Shown here: positions 1 to 14,200 of the stretch, piece after piece
Position numbering within the stretch: position 1 is the first letter of the stretch
Layout of the letters: the number at the start of each line of letters is the position of its first letter
DNA from: Malurus cyaneus samueli
Taxonomy: Eukaryota > Chordata > Aves > Passeriformes > Maluridae
Direction of reading: 5' to 3'
DNA length: 64,000 bases
NCBI GenBank assembly: GCA_009741485.1
Contig: CM019215.1
Span: 76,036,578 to 76,100,577, forward strand
Notes under the pieces: generated by a model
The model's input: the letters and a program-made list of their open reading frames with translations, nothing else
What the model was told of the DNA's origin: nothing
Databases searched by the model: none
Position numbers and translations under genes: made by a program

Positions 1-319
1 TTTATAGTCTATTTCACAGCTTATTCTTGCCATCATAGAGATCACAAGATTGGGCTTAACAGACAGAGGAGTGGGAGATGAGGAAAATAAAAGCTGATGG
101 TGGACAAAGAAGAAAAAAAAGTAAGATCAGGAAGGGCAAGGAAAAAAAGAAACAGTGTGGAGGAGATGATCAAAAAAGGCTGTGCTCATTTGTCATCTTA
201 ATTCTTATACTTTACCTTGTAAAGTTTTTTATTTAATTTATAAAATAGGAGTTGCCATGATAGGTAGATCTGTTTCACTACATATTAAGTGACCTGGTAG
301 GAGCCTCTAACTTGGTTCC

Positions 320-407
320 TTTTTGAGGTTTTGGGGGTTTTGTTTGTTGCTTGTTTGCTTTGTTTGGCTTTTTTTTTTTTTTCCTTTTTTTTTTTTTATT
401 TTTTTCA
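320..407. repeat. T/G-rich low-complexity tract
   Basis: The plus strand is almost only T and G, including a G5 run, passing into T12 and T13 runs broken by CC and A. One of several strand-asymmetric G/T or A/C tracts in the window. It looks like a drifted poly-T, possibly the remnant of a retroposed tail. Confidence 0.85.
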
Positions 408-1971
408 CAACATAAAGGTTTCAGGAAAGTTCAGTATGGTTAACATGAGTTCAAGAGGAACAAAGCAGGAGAAATATTCTATCAGATAGCTGACAGAGCT
501 GGGGTTGTCAAAATTATAACAGGGCAGGTTTTGGTGCCAATTAATAATACTGAGCTAACAATGTGCCAGGAATACAACACTACAACTTTCGTCCCTGAAA
601 ACATGAAAAGTTGCATCCTCCTAAGAATTTGCAAGGTATCTGGAAATTCACAGAACTTCTGTAAAGTGGAAGAAATATTTTACATCTTGAAATGTTTTTA
701 TTCCTCAAGTCCAGCTCAATCAAGTACCTAAGAGATGCAAATCTCTTGGACTTGGAAAGTGAAGCCATAGCTTTATCCCTAGTTCTCTTTGCTGTCAAGT
801 TCACTGGCATTTACTATGTGTTTCCTAGTGAAAAATTTACCAGTCACAAACAAATTTGATTGAAGATAAAGAATATCAAACTACTTTCACTCATAGCCAT
901 TGACTTTGAGCAGTCTCTAGACATTGAGGGGTGTAAGCAATAGTATCATTTAACTTAATTTTACAGAATAACAGCAGACTGATAGTATTGCAATTCAGAA
1001 CTGGAAAAATCTACACTATCAAATATTTTCTTCATATTAAATGCTTTATCTTTCCTGCCATGCTTAATATGTGGGGTGTTGCAAATATGAAACCCTTCCC
1101 AATCCTCACTGAAAACCCTGGCTCATCTGCTTTTTTTAGTCATAAATAATGAGCCAGTTTGCATGATTAATACAGGAAGAAGACTTCGTACAAGCTGCAT
1201 AGTTTAATTGAAGCATAAATCATGCAGCTGGTTATAACTTAGAGCTATTATAATAATAAATGATTATATTTTCTCTACTTGCTTTGCATGCTTAATATAA
1301 AACTAAATTAATGCTCATCTGTTAGCCACTACATATCGGTGGTTGTAATCAGCTGCCAAGATGCTATTAATCTAGCTGACAGGTGGTTCAGAAAGTTGAA
1401 GTACCTGTGCTTTTTAGAAATAACTATTAGTGAAAAGCCACAGAGAATCCCCTGTTCAGTGAATAATTTCAAATCTGTGTTTAATTCTGAACATAAAGAT
1501 ACTCCTGATGTTTCAGCATTGACCCAGACACAACTAACTCCCTCTGTTTGCTTAAAACTGCTGTTTAATGATTTGGCAACAAACTCACTGACTTAGTCTT
1601 GAAATTCAGCTTTTGGAATCAGCTATATTCGATTCTAATCTGTATTCTTGATCCAGAAACTATCACAAAATGTGTTTCAAAATAGGCCCACCTTTCTGAC
1701 AGTCTCAGGGGGCTTTTGTAGCTAAAAAATGCAAACAAATGATAAACAAACCCTTACCACACTGTCTACTCTGGGAACCATTAAAGAAGGAAATTCTTTA
1801 AACTCGCCCTCGTTAGTGCCCAGTAACTTTGTAACTTTTACTCTAAATGCAGACATCTGATACAGGGGGAAAATCACTGCATTTACAGAATGACAAGTTT
1901 CCTTCCTAACATACATAGGCTCCCATAATCATGCAAAATAAATCCCTCAGAAAATCTTTAGAAAAGTTTTG

Positions 1972-2032
1972 TTTTTTTTTTTTTTTTTTAATTGAGAATT
2001 CACATGTGTCACAACTGAAAAAAAAAAAAAAA
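1972..2032. repeat. poly-T / poly-A inverted pair
   Basis: About 18 T residues (1972-1989) are followed after a short AT-rich spacer by about 15 A residues (2018-2032), then an ACC/AACC-rich stretch. The two homopolymers are complementary and could form a hairpin, though length drift of homopolymers is the simpler explanation. Confidence 0.8.
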
Positions 2033-2124
2033 CCAACCAAAAAGCCAAACCACCAAAATGTTTTCTCCAAAATTTTTCAATTTTCTGCACATTCTTATTA
2101 TGTTGCTTGCTGATACTAACTTAT

Positions 2125-2146
2125 TGCCTGCAAATTCCTGCAGGCA
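2125..2146. repeat. perfect 8-bp inverted repeat, 6-nt loop
   Basis: TGCCTGCA (2125-2132) and TGCAGGCA (2139-2146) are perfect reverse complements around a six-base AATTCC loop. The stem is GC-rich within AT-rich DNA. No flanking U-run or gene gives it a function. Confidence 0.7.
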
Positions 2147-3496
2147 GTTTTCCAAATTTATCTTTTGCCTTCATCAAAATAACCCCAAAGATTTTGGACA
2201 GGAAAAGCCTGATAATTTTAGAAGAATTCCTCAATTTTTCCTCTTTCAAGAGGACAACCAAATGAAATAAAAACTGTGGTTTACTAACCTTGGCTTGACA
2301 CCAAATGCCCAAGAACCCCACTCTATCTCTCACCTCCTCAGCAGGAAGTTGGGTGGATGGTGAAGAAGATAAGATGGAAAAAATCTCTTGTGTATCAAGT
2401 ACAGTTAGTATACTAAACAAAAGCAATGATCAAGCGCATGAAAAAAAAAAAAAGAAAAGGAAACAAGTTTTTCTCTATTTCCCACCAGCAAGCAATGCTC
2501 GTCCACTTCCCAGGAAGCAAGGTTTCAGAATGTATAGCAGATGGTCTAGAATGCAAACACTGTAAGTAATGAATGCCCCATTTCCTCCTGTTTTTTCTTA
2601 GCTTTTGTTACGTCCCTGCCCAAGATCTTGTCCACTTCTCGGACTGTTGGTGAAGAGACATTGCTGGTGCTGTGCCAGTACTGCTCAGCAGAAACCAAAA
2701 CACTGGTGTTCATCAAAACATTTCTAGCTATCAACACACACCACTGTGAGGGATTCCATGGGAAAAATAACTCCAAAATCATATATCTGTGTTAGCAACA
2801 ATATTCAATTGAATTAAAAGTCCACAGCCCTGTTTAAATGGCACAGAAAGAAATTAGAAATTCTACAACAACTAACACAAAGAAACACTCTCTACGTTAA
2901 TCTTGAGAATTTGCTCTCCTTTCCTAAGACTCAGGTTAGGCTGGACTGCAAAGGTAAAGTAAGACCAATTCAAACTTAAACCCCATGACTTATTAATTGC
3001 ATCACAATACCACCATAAATAGCACCTGTCTTGATCAACTTGGCAATATTTTGCATGAATTCTGCAAAGCTCATTCTGCTGATTTGTCCAGTGCCCATCC
3101 AAATAAGCTGAGAAAGAGTGAGTGGCTATCCTGTTTTCTAGCTTTTTGATTAAGGTATTTTAGACAAAAATCTGTTCTCAAAGAGACCATCCTTTTGTTT
3201 CAAGAAGCATTAGGAAACACCAGGATTTCACCTCAAGGTGTCTTGCAAGGATACCACTGCTAGTTAGCACTGAGTTGTCAAATAATGTGCTGCATATACC
3301 CCTCATTTCAAGGAAAAAAATGAAACCCCCAAACATCAAAAATCTAGGGTATATCTACTTCACCATTCAAGTCTTATTAAGTGAGATATAAAAAAGTTTT
3401 TTCTTCCAATATTTCTAGCATTCAACACAAGTTTCCCAGTGACATTTCTCACATTTCTGTCTGAGCTAAGAGCTTCTGTTACTGTCTCATTTACAG

Positions 3497-3540
3497 GATC
3501 CCTGAGGACCATTTATAGCATCCCTGAGGACCATTTGTAG
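3497..3540 (+). repeat. 22-bp tandem duplication
   Basis: Two adjacent copies, 3497-3518 and 3519-3540, share the core ATCCCTGAGGACCATTT and differ at two positions (first base, and A versus G before the final TAG). The near identity suggests a fairly recent local slippage duplication. Confidence 0.9.
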
Positions 3541-6500
3541 AACAACTGTCCACAAGGATCAAGCAAATCTTCTGACTCACTTGGAACCTTCTTTCCTCAT
3601 AACCCTAATGCACATAAATCTAAAATAAAACAGATTTCATTGAGCTTTTCAAGTCCTTTCTAACCCCATCTCCAGGTCATTATCACATGAGAAGTGCTAT
3701 TCAGTAAAAGAACTACCTAACTTACACTTAGTGACTCAAGACTACTGAAAAATCCTGAGGAATAAAAACAAAGAGACAAAGTTGTTTTCCAAACCATCCT
3801 ACAACTATAGTTCCATTTATGATGGCTTCTTTGGTGAACTATGAAGACTTTGTTATACAATTCTTATTTTTCTTTTTTTCTTATTTTAATCAAAGTTGAA
3901 TGAAATAGTAACATGAAATTGGTAAAATAAACTAAGATTCAAGTATGGGACAAATAACACTCAAGTCAAAAATGTCTACTTACAGATAATGCAGCAATTG
4001 AATAGAACCAACATTATTTTTTTAAAGTCACATCCTGCAGATATCAAGGTTACAATGTTGCCTACAATCCACTTTTTAGTTTTATTACACCATTTAAATA
4101 TGAGAGACATAGAAGAATGTTCGATGAGTGGATTGCAGTACTAATAGGAATACCATAGACTTTTTGTGTGTACTTATAAAATAGAGCCAACAACCAAAGG
4201 GATAATTTCACTAATTAAGTCATTATCATGAAGCAATGAAAGACTACTATAATTGATGACTGTGGGAAGTTTCCAGAAGATATTTCCAGAATACATTATT
4301 TTCTACAACTACCCTCAATTATAGGGACAAGAAAGTCTCGGATGATCATTTTCAAGTTTCATCTAATTTTGTTCAAACTTCTTCATATATATTTACTGAT
4401 GTATAATATCTAATGTGTAATTACAAGTTTTCAGGCTTCGGTGCCAACTTTTCCACAACATTCACCGGCATATTATCACTTAAAAAAAAATATATATATT
4501 TAACCATACTTCTTGAAAAAAGCTTAATAAAGAAAAACCCAGCAAGTTTTTAAAATTATCTGTGATTAGAATACACTTATTTTCAGTTTATGTACACGGA
4601 GTTGTCCACAATGCATAATAAAGAATTTCCCCATATTCTCAAAACCTAATTTGTTGTGTTATGGATAAAATTTGTTGAACTTACAAGTGGATGTTTCATG
4701 TGTAAACATTCATGAGTTTGCATGCATGAACTTTTGCATTTATTGTCACTTGATGCATCCTTCTTAAGAATCATTCGCAAGAAATATGGCAACATTCTCC
4801 TAGCACCTATCATCTGATCAACTTGTGTATACACTATAGATAAATAAGATTTCTCCAGATTGGCTATTAACAAAGTTTATCAGTTGGAATATACCTAAAA
4901 TACCCCCTCAAAAAGTAAATTAATTTGGTTTTATTATCTCCAGAGCCACAGCATTTACTGTAATTTGTCTCAGCCTTTATTAACTCAGGAAGTTCAGATG
5001 AACTCCAGGAGCACTGCATGTTAAACTGTGACCTACCAAGAGCACTAAACAGAACCAGGCAGGGTTCAACACAGTTCAGATTATATTCGCATCCTCATGG
5101 CAATGTGAAACACACATTAATTATGTCACACATCAAGTTGATTGTCTAATCACTTAACACTGTAAACCTGTGCCAAATTCATGTTAACAAATTATTCTCA
5201 AAAAGGTCAATCTTGTATAGCAAATAAGGTGATATTCCCTGTAAGTGGCGCTACTTTACCAAATTCACTTGAATGGATACACATTTACAGGCTCCTGTAT
5301 TATGAAACTAAGTGGTCTAATTTTTATTGAGAGTCCCTAAAAGATGATGACTTGTGTAATCAGACTGCTTCCTTAAGCAATTAAACTTGAACTTGGATGT
5401 TAACTTTTGGAATGTCACTTTGAAACACCCTGGTTTGCATGGAACACCTTCTTTGGCTTACTCAAATTGACAGGTCATGAGATATGAAAAGAAATTAAAA
5501 TTTAGATATAGACTTTACCCTTTCAAAAGTCTATTAGTGCTCCTAGACCCTTTTCTGAGGATGCCAGCATTGGCAACAACTTATTTTTTTCTGGGTAATA
5601 AAGCCTGAATAATTTTCTCCCAAGTAAAGCTCTTAAAACAGTGAATAGTGTTCTTAACTTCCAAGAAGAAAAAAAAGGAAGTCATAATTGTTCAAAAAGT
5701 ATTTGCAAAATCTTAGCAAGATGCAGTAGAATATACTAACATGAAATATCTGGGGGGTGGTGAGAGGAGAAAAAAAGCTTTTCTTATGCTACAGAGAAAA
5801 AGGAAACAATATCAGAAGTCAATGAAACAAAAAAAAAAATTCACTTCCTTATAAAAATTAATTTAAGTTCCTCTGAAGCATGTTATGTACAATAATGCTG
5901 ATTAATGAAAGCTCCTAAACTCCAATGACAAGACACATTTCAAAAACAAATTTCTACCAGAGGATTAAATCTGCATTCACTGATACAACAGCTTTTACAA
6001 AGCGTCTTCTAAAAGTGAATGCATTAAAAAAGTAGGAAATATAGTAATAATTCTACAGTTGGATAATACCTTTGTTCAATTCATTTAAGTATTAAAGGTC
6101 TCAAACAGTACTACATGAAGAGAAATATGATTTCAAAAACATCATCTTTAGTTTGATAGACAAGGGTGTACCAAAAATTTACCACTCCTAAAATGTGTTT
6201 TCTTCTGACAAATGGTGGCAGCAATATGTTAGAAATAAGGATAGCTCAGGGTATCCTGGAAGAGACTGATAACCTGATTAAAGGTACATGAAATCATCTT
6301 TTTGAAATGCGGGAAACAATGCTTACTTTTCAAGGAAAGAGTCTACTTAACCATAAACCAAATTTTTGTATGGCAGTAGCTGTAATAGACAATACCTTTG
6401 TTAAGGAATTGTAAATGGTTTATTTCCCAAAATTTCTCTAGATATCTAAATCATCATTATTTGTATAATTAAAAACTCTCTTTGTTTTGTAATAAAAGCT

Positions 6501-6671
6501 GCAGAAGAAACAAGGTAGAAATAAAATAAAGTCATAATTGTAATAATGTCACAAAGAAGGACAAGAAAAAAACTTCCCATAATTTGATTGTATAAGTAAA
6601 TTAAATTAGCATATAAAATGTGCTTTCAGGCAGAACAATTATATACCAAAGAAATCAATGTATTTGGTTGT

Positions 6672-7068
6672 TGGCTGGAGCAATTCTCTTTTGAAGAAAG
6701 GCTGAGAGAGCTGGGATTATTCATTTCGGAGAAGAGAAGGCCCCAGGGAGACCTTATTGTGACCTTTCAGGGTGTATAAGTGGGGCTTATGATATAGACA
6801 CAGACACCTTGTATCAAGGCCTGTAGTGACAGTACAGAAGGCCACAGTTCTAATCCATTTATGTTGGATATGAGGAAGAAAATTTTTTAAGATAAAGGTG
6901 GTGATAGACTGGAGCAGGTTGCCCAGAGAATTGGTGTTCAAGGCCAGGGTGGATGGGACTTTGAGCAAACTGCTCTAGCAGGAGGAGTCCTTGCCTGCGG
7001 CAGGGAGCTGGAACTCGGTGCTCTTTACAAGTCCATTCTCACCCAAATCATGCAAACATTCTATGACT
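6672..7068 (+). mobile_element. CR1 LINE fragment, 3' end, sense
   Basis: Matches the 3' portion of CR1, the main avian non-LTR retrotransposon. It starts in the end of ORF2 (AGGCTGAGAGAGCTGGGATT, then GAGAAGAGAAGGC) and runs through GACAGTACAGAAGG and GGAGCAGGTTGCCCAGAG to the 3' tail, where GGAACTCGGTGCTCTTTACA and ATTCTATGACTT correspond to the family terminus. It is 5'-truncated, as most CR1 copies are, and carries many substitutions and a few indels with no intact reading frame, so it is an old dead copy. Subfamily cannot be assigned by eye. It faces the next CR1 tail to tail. Confidence 0.93.
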
Positions 7069-7694
7069 TTTAGTACTAAAGATGTGATTTGTTTTGGTGA
7101 AAAACCAGCTTTCTTAAACAGAGTATCTTAAACAGGCTATCTCTTAATAAATTCCCTGTTAAGGAAGCACCAAGGATATTTGTAACATATATAGGGTTGC
7201 ACACAAGTCTTCAGAACTTGTAAGATGGTTTCCCTCTTTAGTCCTAAAACAAAAAAAAAAAATCATAATCATTCTCTAGACATATTCTGTAGTAATTGGT
7301 ATGTGAATCACAGTTCTGTTTTTCCTGCTAATATACAGTCTAATTGATTTTAAAAATTAGAAATGTAATAAGCTATAATCAAGCTAAAAGGTTTTATTTC
7401 TATTTATGTCTGTGGTGGATTGATTTTGGCAGACCACCAGGCCCAACCCACCTAATCTTTTATTCTTCCATCTCAACAGATGAGGAGAGAAAATAAAACC
7501 AAAAAGGTTCTGGATCACAGTAAAAAAAAGAGAAATAACACTTACTCATTACCATCACAGCCAAAACCAAAACAACTTGAGGAAAATTAATTTACTGGTA
7601 ACTAAAAATGATGCTGAGATGCTGAGGAACAAAAGAAAAACTAAACCACATTTTTCTCCCCCTTCTCTTCTTTCCCACCAAGGGGTGGGGAAAC
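7069..7694. other. unique spacer between two CR1 copies
   Basis: AT-rich unique DNA with short poly-A runs. I see nothing gene-like; open frames here continue into the neighbouring CR1. Confidence 0.7.
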
Positions 7695-8278
7695 CCCTGG
7701 ATGATTGAGGTTGGAAGGGACCTCCTGGGATCAACTGGTACATGCCCTACTCTGCTCAGACAGGCAACCTTCAGCTGGCTGCCTAGGATCACATCCAGGC
7801 AGCTTTGAATATCTCCAGTGATCGACTCTACACAATCTCCCTGGAAAATATGTATCAGTGTTCAGTCACCCTCACAGGAAAAAGTGTTCCTTGATGTTCA
7901 AAGAAAACCGTCTGTGTTTTATATTGTGCACATTGCCTCTGGTCACCACTGAATAAAGCCACTCTCAGCTGCCCTTTGTACCCTCACTTCAGGTATTTTG
8001 TGCACATTGATGAAATCTCAAGGAGTCTTTTCTTCAGCCCCAACAGTCCCAGCTCTCTCAACCTTTCTTCATAAGCAAGATGCTCCAGTCCTTTTGTAAA
8101 CCTTATGACCCTTCCCTGTGACCCTTTCCAATTTGTTCACATCCTTGCTGTTCTTGGAAGCACTAAAGTAAACAAAGAACTCCAGGTGCAGCCTCACCAG
8201 TGCTGAGTAGAGGGGAAAGATCACCTCCCTCAACCCAGGCACAGCACTCCTCCTTCAGGAGCCCAGGATGCACAAGTT
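7695..8278 (-). mobile_element. CR1 LINE fragment, antisense
   Basis: Reverse-complement CR1. From the left it reads the family's 3' tail (GGTTGGAAGGGACCTCCTGG), then CTCACAGGAAAAAGTGTTCC, ATTGCCTCTGGTCACCACTG, CCCAGCTCTCTCAACC, and finally the end of ORF2 (CTCCAGGTGCAGCCTCACCA and TAGAGGGGAAAGATCACCTC). It covers roughly the last 580 bases of the element. It is 5'-truncated near 8278 and its 3' terminus is eroded. Divergence from recalled consensus is considerable and no frame is intact. The type differs from the copy at 6672, so the pair is two insertions rather than an inverted duplication. Confidence 0.93.
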
Positions 8279-11200
8279 ACACATTCAGCATTTAAAGTGC
8301 AGTTGTGAAGAAAACAAAGCTAAAGGTCAACCTCTAGGTTTTTAGCAAGCTGTATGGATGAAAGCATATGTGCTTAATGTAGCATCTTATCCAGAGGAAT
8401 GACAGAAGAATCACTGGGGCATGAAGCCATAACCTGCAGAGAGTTAATCACAATCATTAATCATTGCACCACATGCTATTTTATTTTTTTCTTTCCAAGA
8501 TGGAAGTGCTGACAGAAACAAATTTCATTGTTTGCTTACTGCATAAATTAAGCTCAAAACACCATCACACCTTGTTGGTGATGGGGAAAGAAAAGCTAAA
8601 TAGTTAATTTTACTTAAAGACTGAGTGTCTGAAAAACCTGTGTGTTTCACAAGATAAAAGTGCATCTCAACTCAAGGTTGCTGGTTCACAGCCAGATTAG
8701 ACCATCCAGCACCCAAATTTATCACTATTCCATACTTCTAAAATAAGACTCGTGATGAATATCCAGGTCATAACAAAAAGATGTTCCAGTTGACAAACAC
8801 ATTTTTCAGCTTCCTTAGTATTCTTACAATCAACAGCAGAGGACAAGGAAGACTAAAAATGAAAGTCTCAACACTCTCCTTGACAGGGGTGAACTGACTT
8901 TACAGAGACAGTAAATTGTCATCACTCTTGCTATCCTGTTTTGGGAATAACAAAAGGAATAAAATGCACGCTGTTTTTTGCATGGAAAAAAAAAACCAAA
9001 AAACTAAAAAACAGCCCAAACTTGCAATTTCTCATCCCTGCTAATCGCCTCCATCGCTACTTAAAACCTAGAACAAAAATTTACTTTTAAAAAATTATGC
9101 ATAATTCTAAATAGTAAGAAGATCTGTCTCTGCATAAAAGATATAAAAAAGGTAGAATTGTAATGATAATGCAGTTTTAAAAAGATGTTCTCTTTTAATT
9201 TCAACCTTTTAAGGTTTTTACTTTATGCAGTATGCAGTGGAATCCACAGAATAGGAGAAGGGGAGATTTATTTCCTTTTATGCATAAAGATGACTATTAA
9301 TTTCATTGCATGAATGGTGACAGTAGCAAACTTCTAGATGTGCTGTGAACAGCCTCAGAAAAGGGGTGTGGGGGTGTGGATGTGCAGGAATTATGGGATA
9401 TGTTAATTGTTTGTTTTGTGGAGTTTTTTTTCCTAGCCAATGCACAGAACTAAACAACCAAATAACTATCTGGATATATTTTTTAAGCCAGGAAAATATG
9501 TTTGGATAATGGATTTGCCTAGAAACATGGTGTACCTGTGTTTCAGATAAACAAATGAATTTCAGGTCAGGCCTAGCAATCAGCAGCACTGCTGTTTTTT
9601 AGTGAAGCATGAGTTACTGCAATACCAGTTAGATTACTTTTGTTCCTCTCAAAATTCGCAAATATTTCATTTTCAAATTCCACTTGTCTTGATGGAGCTA
9701 TCTGTCTTCATGTTCCTGAAGTTATAGCACACTTTCCTAGTAGATCAATTTTGTCTGACTATTGTTTTCTTACTAAGCAGCAACTTTAAGAGAATAGCTG
9801 AAGGAGGACTCAAAATACTTTTCCAAGGTGAATTTAAGCATTACTGCTCCTGTTGACAGCTAGACAGGAAGTAAAAACTCCAGTGTTTAGATGTTCAAAA
9901 GTGGACCTGAAGATCTGGCCTTTTTATAAAAATAAAGTACAGTGAATTGTGGCAGCAGCAGACACTCATCACTACTTCTTCAATATGGTTTAGTAGCCTT
10001 TTAACACCAGACAGAGCTTTTTATTCCTGGTACATTGTGGTCATCTGTGAATTGGCTCAAGACACTGAAAGAGTAACATGATTGCAGCCCTCTTCTCTTT
10101 GTCAGACCTTTCTAAAAGGTCATCTATAAACAGAGAAAGGACAAAACTCTTCTTGGATCTATAGTTTCTCTGGAGTTCAAGCCATCGTATAAATCAATAA
10201 TGATTTACACCACTTAGTATCAAAAGTCATGCATTAATTATGACATCTTCAATATATTTAGGTTTTTGCAGTGTTTATATGAGGTCTGAAGAGAGATTAC
10301 AATTGTGCAAACATGCAATATCTATGGCTAATTTGCCATTAAATACTTGGAATAAAAAACTGATGATTTCTAACTGCTTCCTCAATTTCCTTCATTGCTA
10401 CTTTAATTCCTACAATTTCTTTTCTTTCTAAACTTTAAAAAAAAAATAACATCTCGTCCTCAACTGAGTTACACTGCTCCATTTTGGTACTTTTTCAGTC
10501 TTAGCTGGGGAGTGGGGGAAGGAAAGTTTCATGGGGAAAAGAAAAGCAAAAAAATTCGGAATTTTTGCTATAACACTGAATTCTTAGTCTAATTGATGTG
10601 TAAAGCATATAGAGAAGAAAAAAAGAAGTCATAAACAACCAAAGGCAGACTAAATGCCGGTCATTTGAGATGCCAATGATGTCTGTTTCCAATTCTGAAG
10701 GACTTTCACAAAAAGGGGCAATTGGATATTATTTAAGAATGTTCAGTTCAGTTTTTCTACAGGGAAATATTTATGTCAACTTAACTTTCTACTGAGCAAC
10801 AGATAAATATGAGCTTAACGGAATTGCTCTGCACTTTATTTCAAATCAAGAAGTGACATCCCTGACATCAAAACATCACACACTCTGCAAAAAAAAGAGA
10901 ATTCTTTAATGGGTTTCTAAAGAGTTTCCAGTAGCTGCATGTGTCACAGAGAGACATTCCAGAAAATAAAAGTTCAGATGTGCAAGACAAAAGCGACAAG
11001 TATCCAAATATCCTCATTATTCATTATGTTCTTTATCAAAGTATTCAAAATTGAATATCTTTCCTGTATCTCTGAAATTATCTTAAACAAACATTGGCAA
11101 AGCTAGGGCATAAATATGGGTTTTCCTACACACACTACATCAATGGTTTGGGTTCTAAGTGCTTTTCCAACCTATTTTCCCAACATTTTTGAGATTCCAG

Positions 11201-14200
11201 TAGCTAGAAACGAGATGAGGAGCATGTGAGAGCATGCCATTGGAAAAGAAATATTAAACAGTTTATATTAAAGTTTATATATGAACTTTAGATAATTTGA
11301 TAAATGTTTGTGATCAGACTTGTCATCAGATTTATCATTAGGAAGAAATACTCCCCAAAATGTAACAGATAGTGTGTTTTAAGCATTATTAATTTTCACC
11401 TGTACCTCAGATTTCCTGCAATTATCAGATTTTTATCCAAGACAGGGACATTCTATGTTTGACCTCTGCTGCAAAGTACTAGAGCTGCCCTTTACAGTAT
11501 CTTTGACTTCTACTTTGCTGCAGAGAGTTCCAAAGCATTCAGTGATTGCTCATTAACTCTGACAGACTGAGCATCTCTTGCATTCTTGTTTGTGGTACCC
11601 CAGGACAGGATGAGACAGCAAGGCCCACATGACAGCTAAGATGTGATCAGAAATTCCAGAGGACTAGTTCATAACAAAGGAAGCAAGCCATCTGAGGATT
11701 TCCCAGTTTTCTATTCTCTGTATCCTCCTTTGTCAGACCTATGTCAAAGTCAATGTGACAGATTTTTGAGAGAAACTGAAACAATATCTTGAATTTTTCA
11801 TGTTTATATGCCTAATTAAGGCAGAAATGTAAACAAGAAATTATTGCAGAGCTCCTTGTCCTTAGAACACTACTAATTGATATTCACATTAGACACCTTT
11901 AACCCTATAGTCACCATCCATGGGGTGCATAGTAGCTCATTCTGTGAAATGAAACCCCAGAACCTCAATACTGATTTTGCAAAAAAAGAAATTAGTTTCA
12001 GCAAAATTTTTAATTAAGCAGAAAAAGGAAATTTTATTCAGTTTCAGGAAGTCACATTTCTTATTTTAGTGTCCACCTTCTGGTTTCCTTAATATGTAGA
12101 ATGAGGGGAAGTAACTGCCCAGGATCTGCAAGTGAAGGCTGAAAAAGTAGATTATAAGATACAGATTTACAGCACTTTTCATATGCCCTCCCTTTTATTC
12201 TCATCTCCTAACCATGCTAGTTGCTTGCCACTCTATTACCCTGACACCACAAGTCACCTTTCCACACACGTACATGTGCATGAAGCATTTATCAAGCCCT
12301 TCCTAGACAAAAATTCCTCCTTAACAAGAGAGGTCAAGACTCAAAAACAGAAGTGTGTAGGGAAAAAAAAACGATTACAGCTGGTCCTGCACAGTGATAG
12401 GACTCTATTTATTTTTTATTTCTTCTTTTGTTTTCCAATTTCCTGTTGTCACCTTGGGCCAACTACCTTCTAACAATTTTCTGCATTTCCAGAATTTTGA
12501 TATCTCAAGACTTGTCCCTGAGAAAAGAAAACTGTCCAGGGAATATGTAATCGCAGACTTGTAAAAGCTGCAACTGTGACTTTATGTTATAGATACAATT
12601 TGCTGGGCAAAAGCAGTAAAATGTCTATGAAATGGAAGCGAATAAAAACTGTGGAATGAGTCAGGGATCATAAACACAGGGACAGGTTTACTCACTCACC
12701 GTTTTTGATTCATTTTGTTGAGAGCTGGCAACATAACCTGAAAAGAACCCTTTTCCCTTGCAACAGTTGCTGTAGCATACCTGTTGCATTCCTAAGATAC
12801 ACAAATGCTCAGTTATACACTCACAATAGTTACAGCACAAAGCCATACAGAAAATTTTAAGCTTTTGTTTCTTTGTGCACGGCTCTTTTGTTTGCTCCTA
12901 ATTACTTCTGATGATGCAAGTGCTCACAATAGTAAAAAACATCAGGCATGAAATACATGATGTTAAATTTATGAATGGGCTACTGCACTCAAATGCATTC
13001 TTACAAGTTTTCTTCCTTGTGTTGCCATTTCTGGTGTCATAAACACACCTGAGAGGGAAGAGTGCTTCAAAGAAAGCCTGCTGAGTCTGCCAAAGGCATC
13101 TGGCACAACTGATGTTCTTCCCCCTAAAGATTAATACAGGACATTATCCTGTTTATTTGTAATATGTTTATAATTATGTGTTTATAACTCTGTTTATAAA
13201 CATAAATATATTTTACTTCCTGCCCCTTAGTGATCACCTTACATTTACTCCAACATTCAGGTGAAGTTCACAGCTAGCCTAATAGCAGAACCCCCCATAT
13301 ATTTCTTATTGAAATCCAGTATAAATAAGCTACATGTCATACAAAGAGAAAAGTAACTATTTTATGTTGTACTCTGAGAACTTGTCTAGATTTAAAAAAC
13401 TCCTGAAAAACAAAACCGCTCAATATATTTTTCCCCTGGCAAAAATATGCATTTTTTTTTTCCTGTCTAATACTTGATGTCTGCTAAACTGCACAGAAGT
13501 AATTTTTTTTAAATTACAGTTTTCACATGAAGTTCTTCAAACACCAAGAGACAGAATTTCTCAAGTATTCTCATTATTTAGAGAAAATCTGAATAAAAAT
13601 TTTGGAATCTACATGAAATAATTCCTTTAAAGCAAAAACAAATAAAACTTTCAGAAAGTACTCTATGATCCTTGTGGGACCTTTCTAACTCAGAATATTG
13701 TGATTCTGTGTCTTCATCTGCACTCCACCTTCAAGAAAATGGTAAGACACCATAATGTTGCAAGTGTATTGCAAATGTATTACCGATTATATAGGAAAAG
13801 AGAACTCATGGGGGTCTGAGATGTAACAGTTGTGGTGTTGGTGTCTACAGAGATATTCAAGGGTTTGTACATTCTAGAAGAGTGTTTTAAGGCTTTATTA
13901 AGCTAGAATATTTATCATCACCTACTCTATCCCAAAATTTTGCAGTGTTCAATGCAATATGTAGACACCTATGTTTATTTTCCCCACACAGGAAAACAGA
14001 TGCAATTAAAAAAATCAGCATTTGGCAAATACTCTGAGCTACCTATTTCAAATCCTGGCTCAAACTTCCTGATTTTGAAAGTGTACTTCATTTGTTGAAA
14101 ATATATCTTGTTTCTTTCTTCAGGCAGAAAAGCACTGACACAAGCAACTGAGCCGTATTAAAATACCTGTGAAAATTTTGTCTGATCCAATGATGTTTTA

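Larger units (their letters stand above)
1..6671. other. unique AT-rich non-coding DNA
   Basis: I see no gene here. Frames longer than 60 codons exist on both strands but none has recognisable domains, a convincing start context or codon bias, and several run through homopolymers. The stretch holds a T/G-rich tract (320-407), a paired poly-T/poly-A (1972-2032), an 8-bp hairpin (2125-2146) and a 22-bp tandem duplication (3497-3540), which are listed separately. Otherwise it reads as intronic or intergenic DNA. Confidence 0.7.

Noticed and set aside
12132..12473. 113-codon plus-strand frame
   Set aside because: Ends in Phe-rich peptide from T-rich DNA; no domain or conserved pattern.
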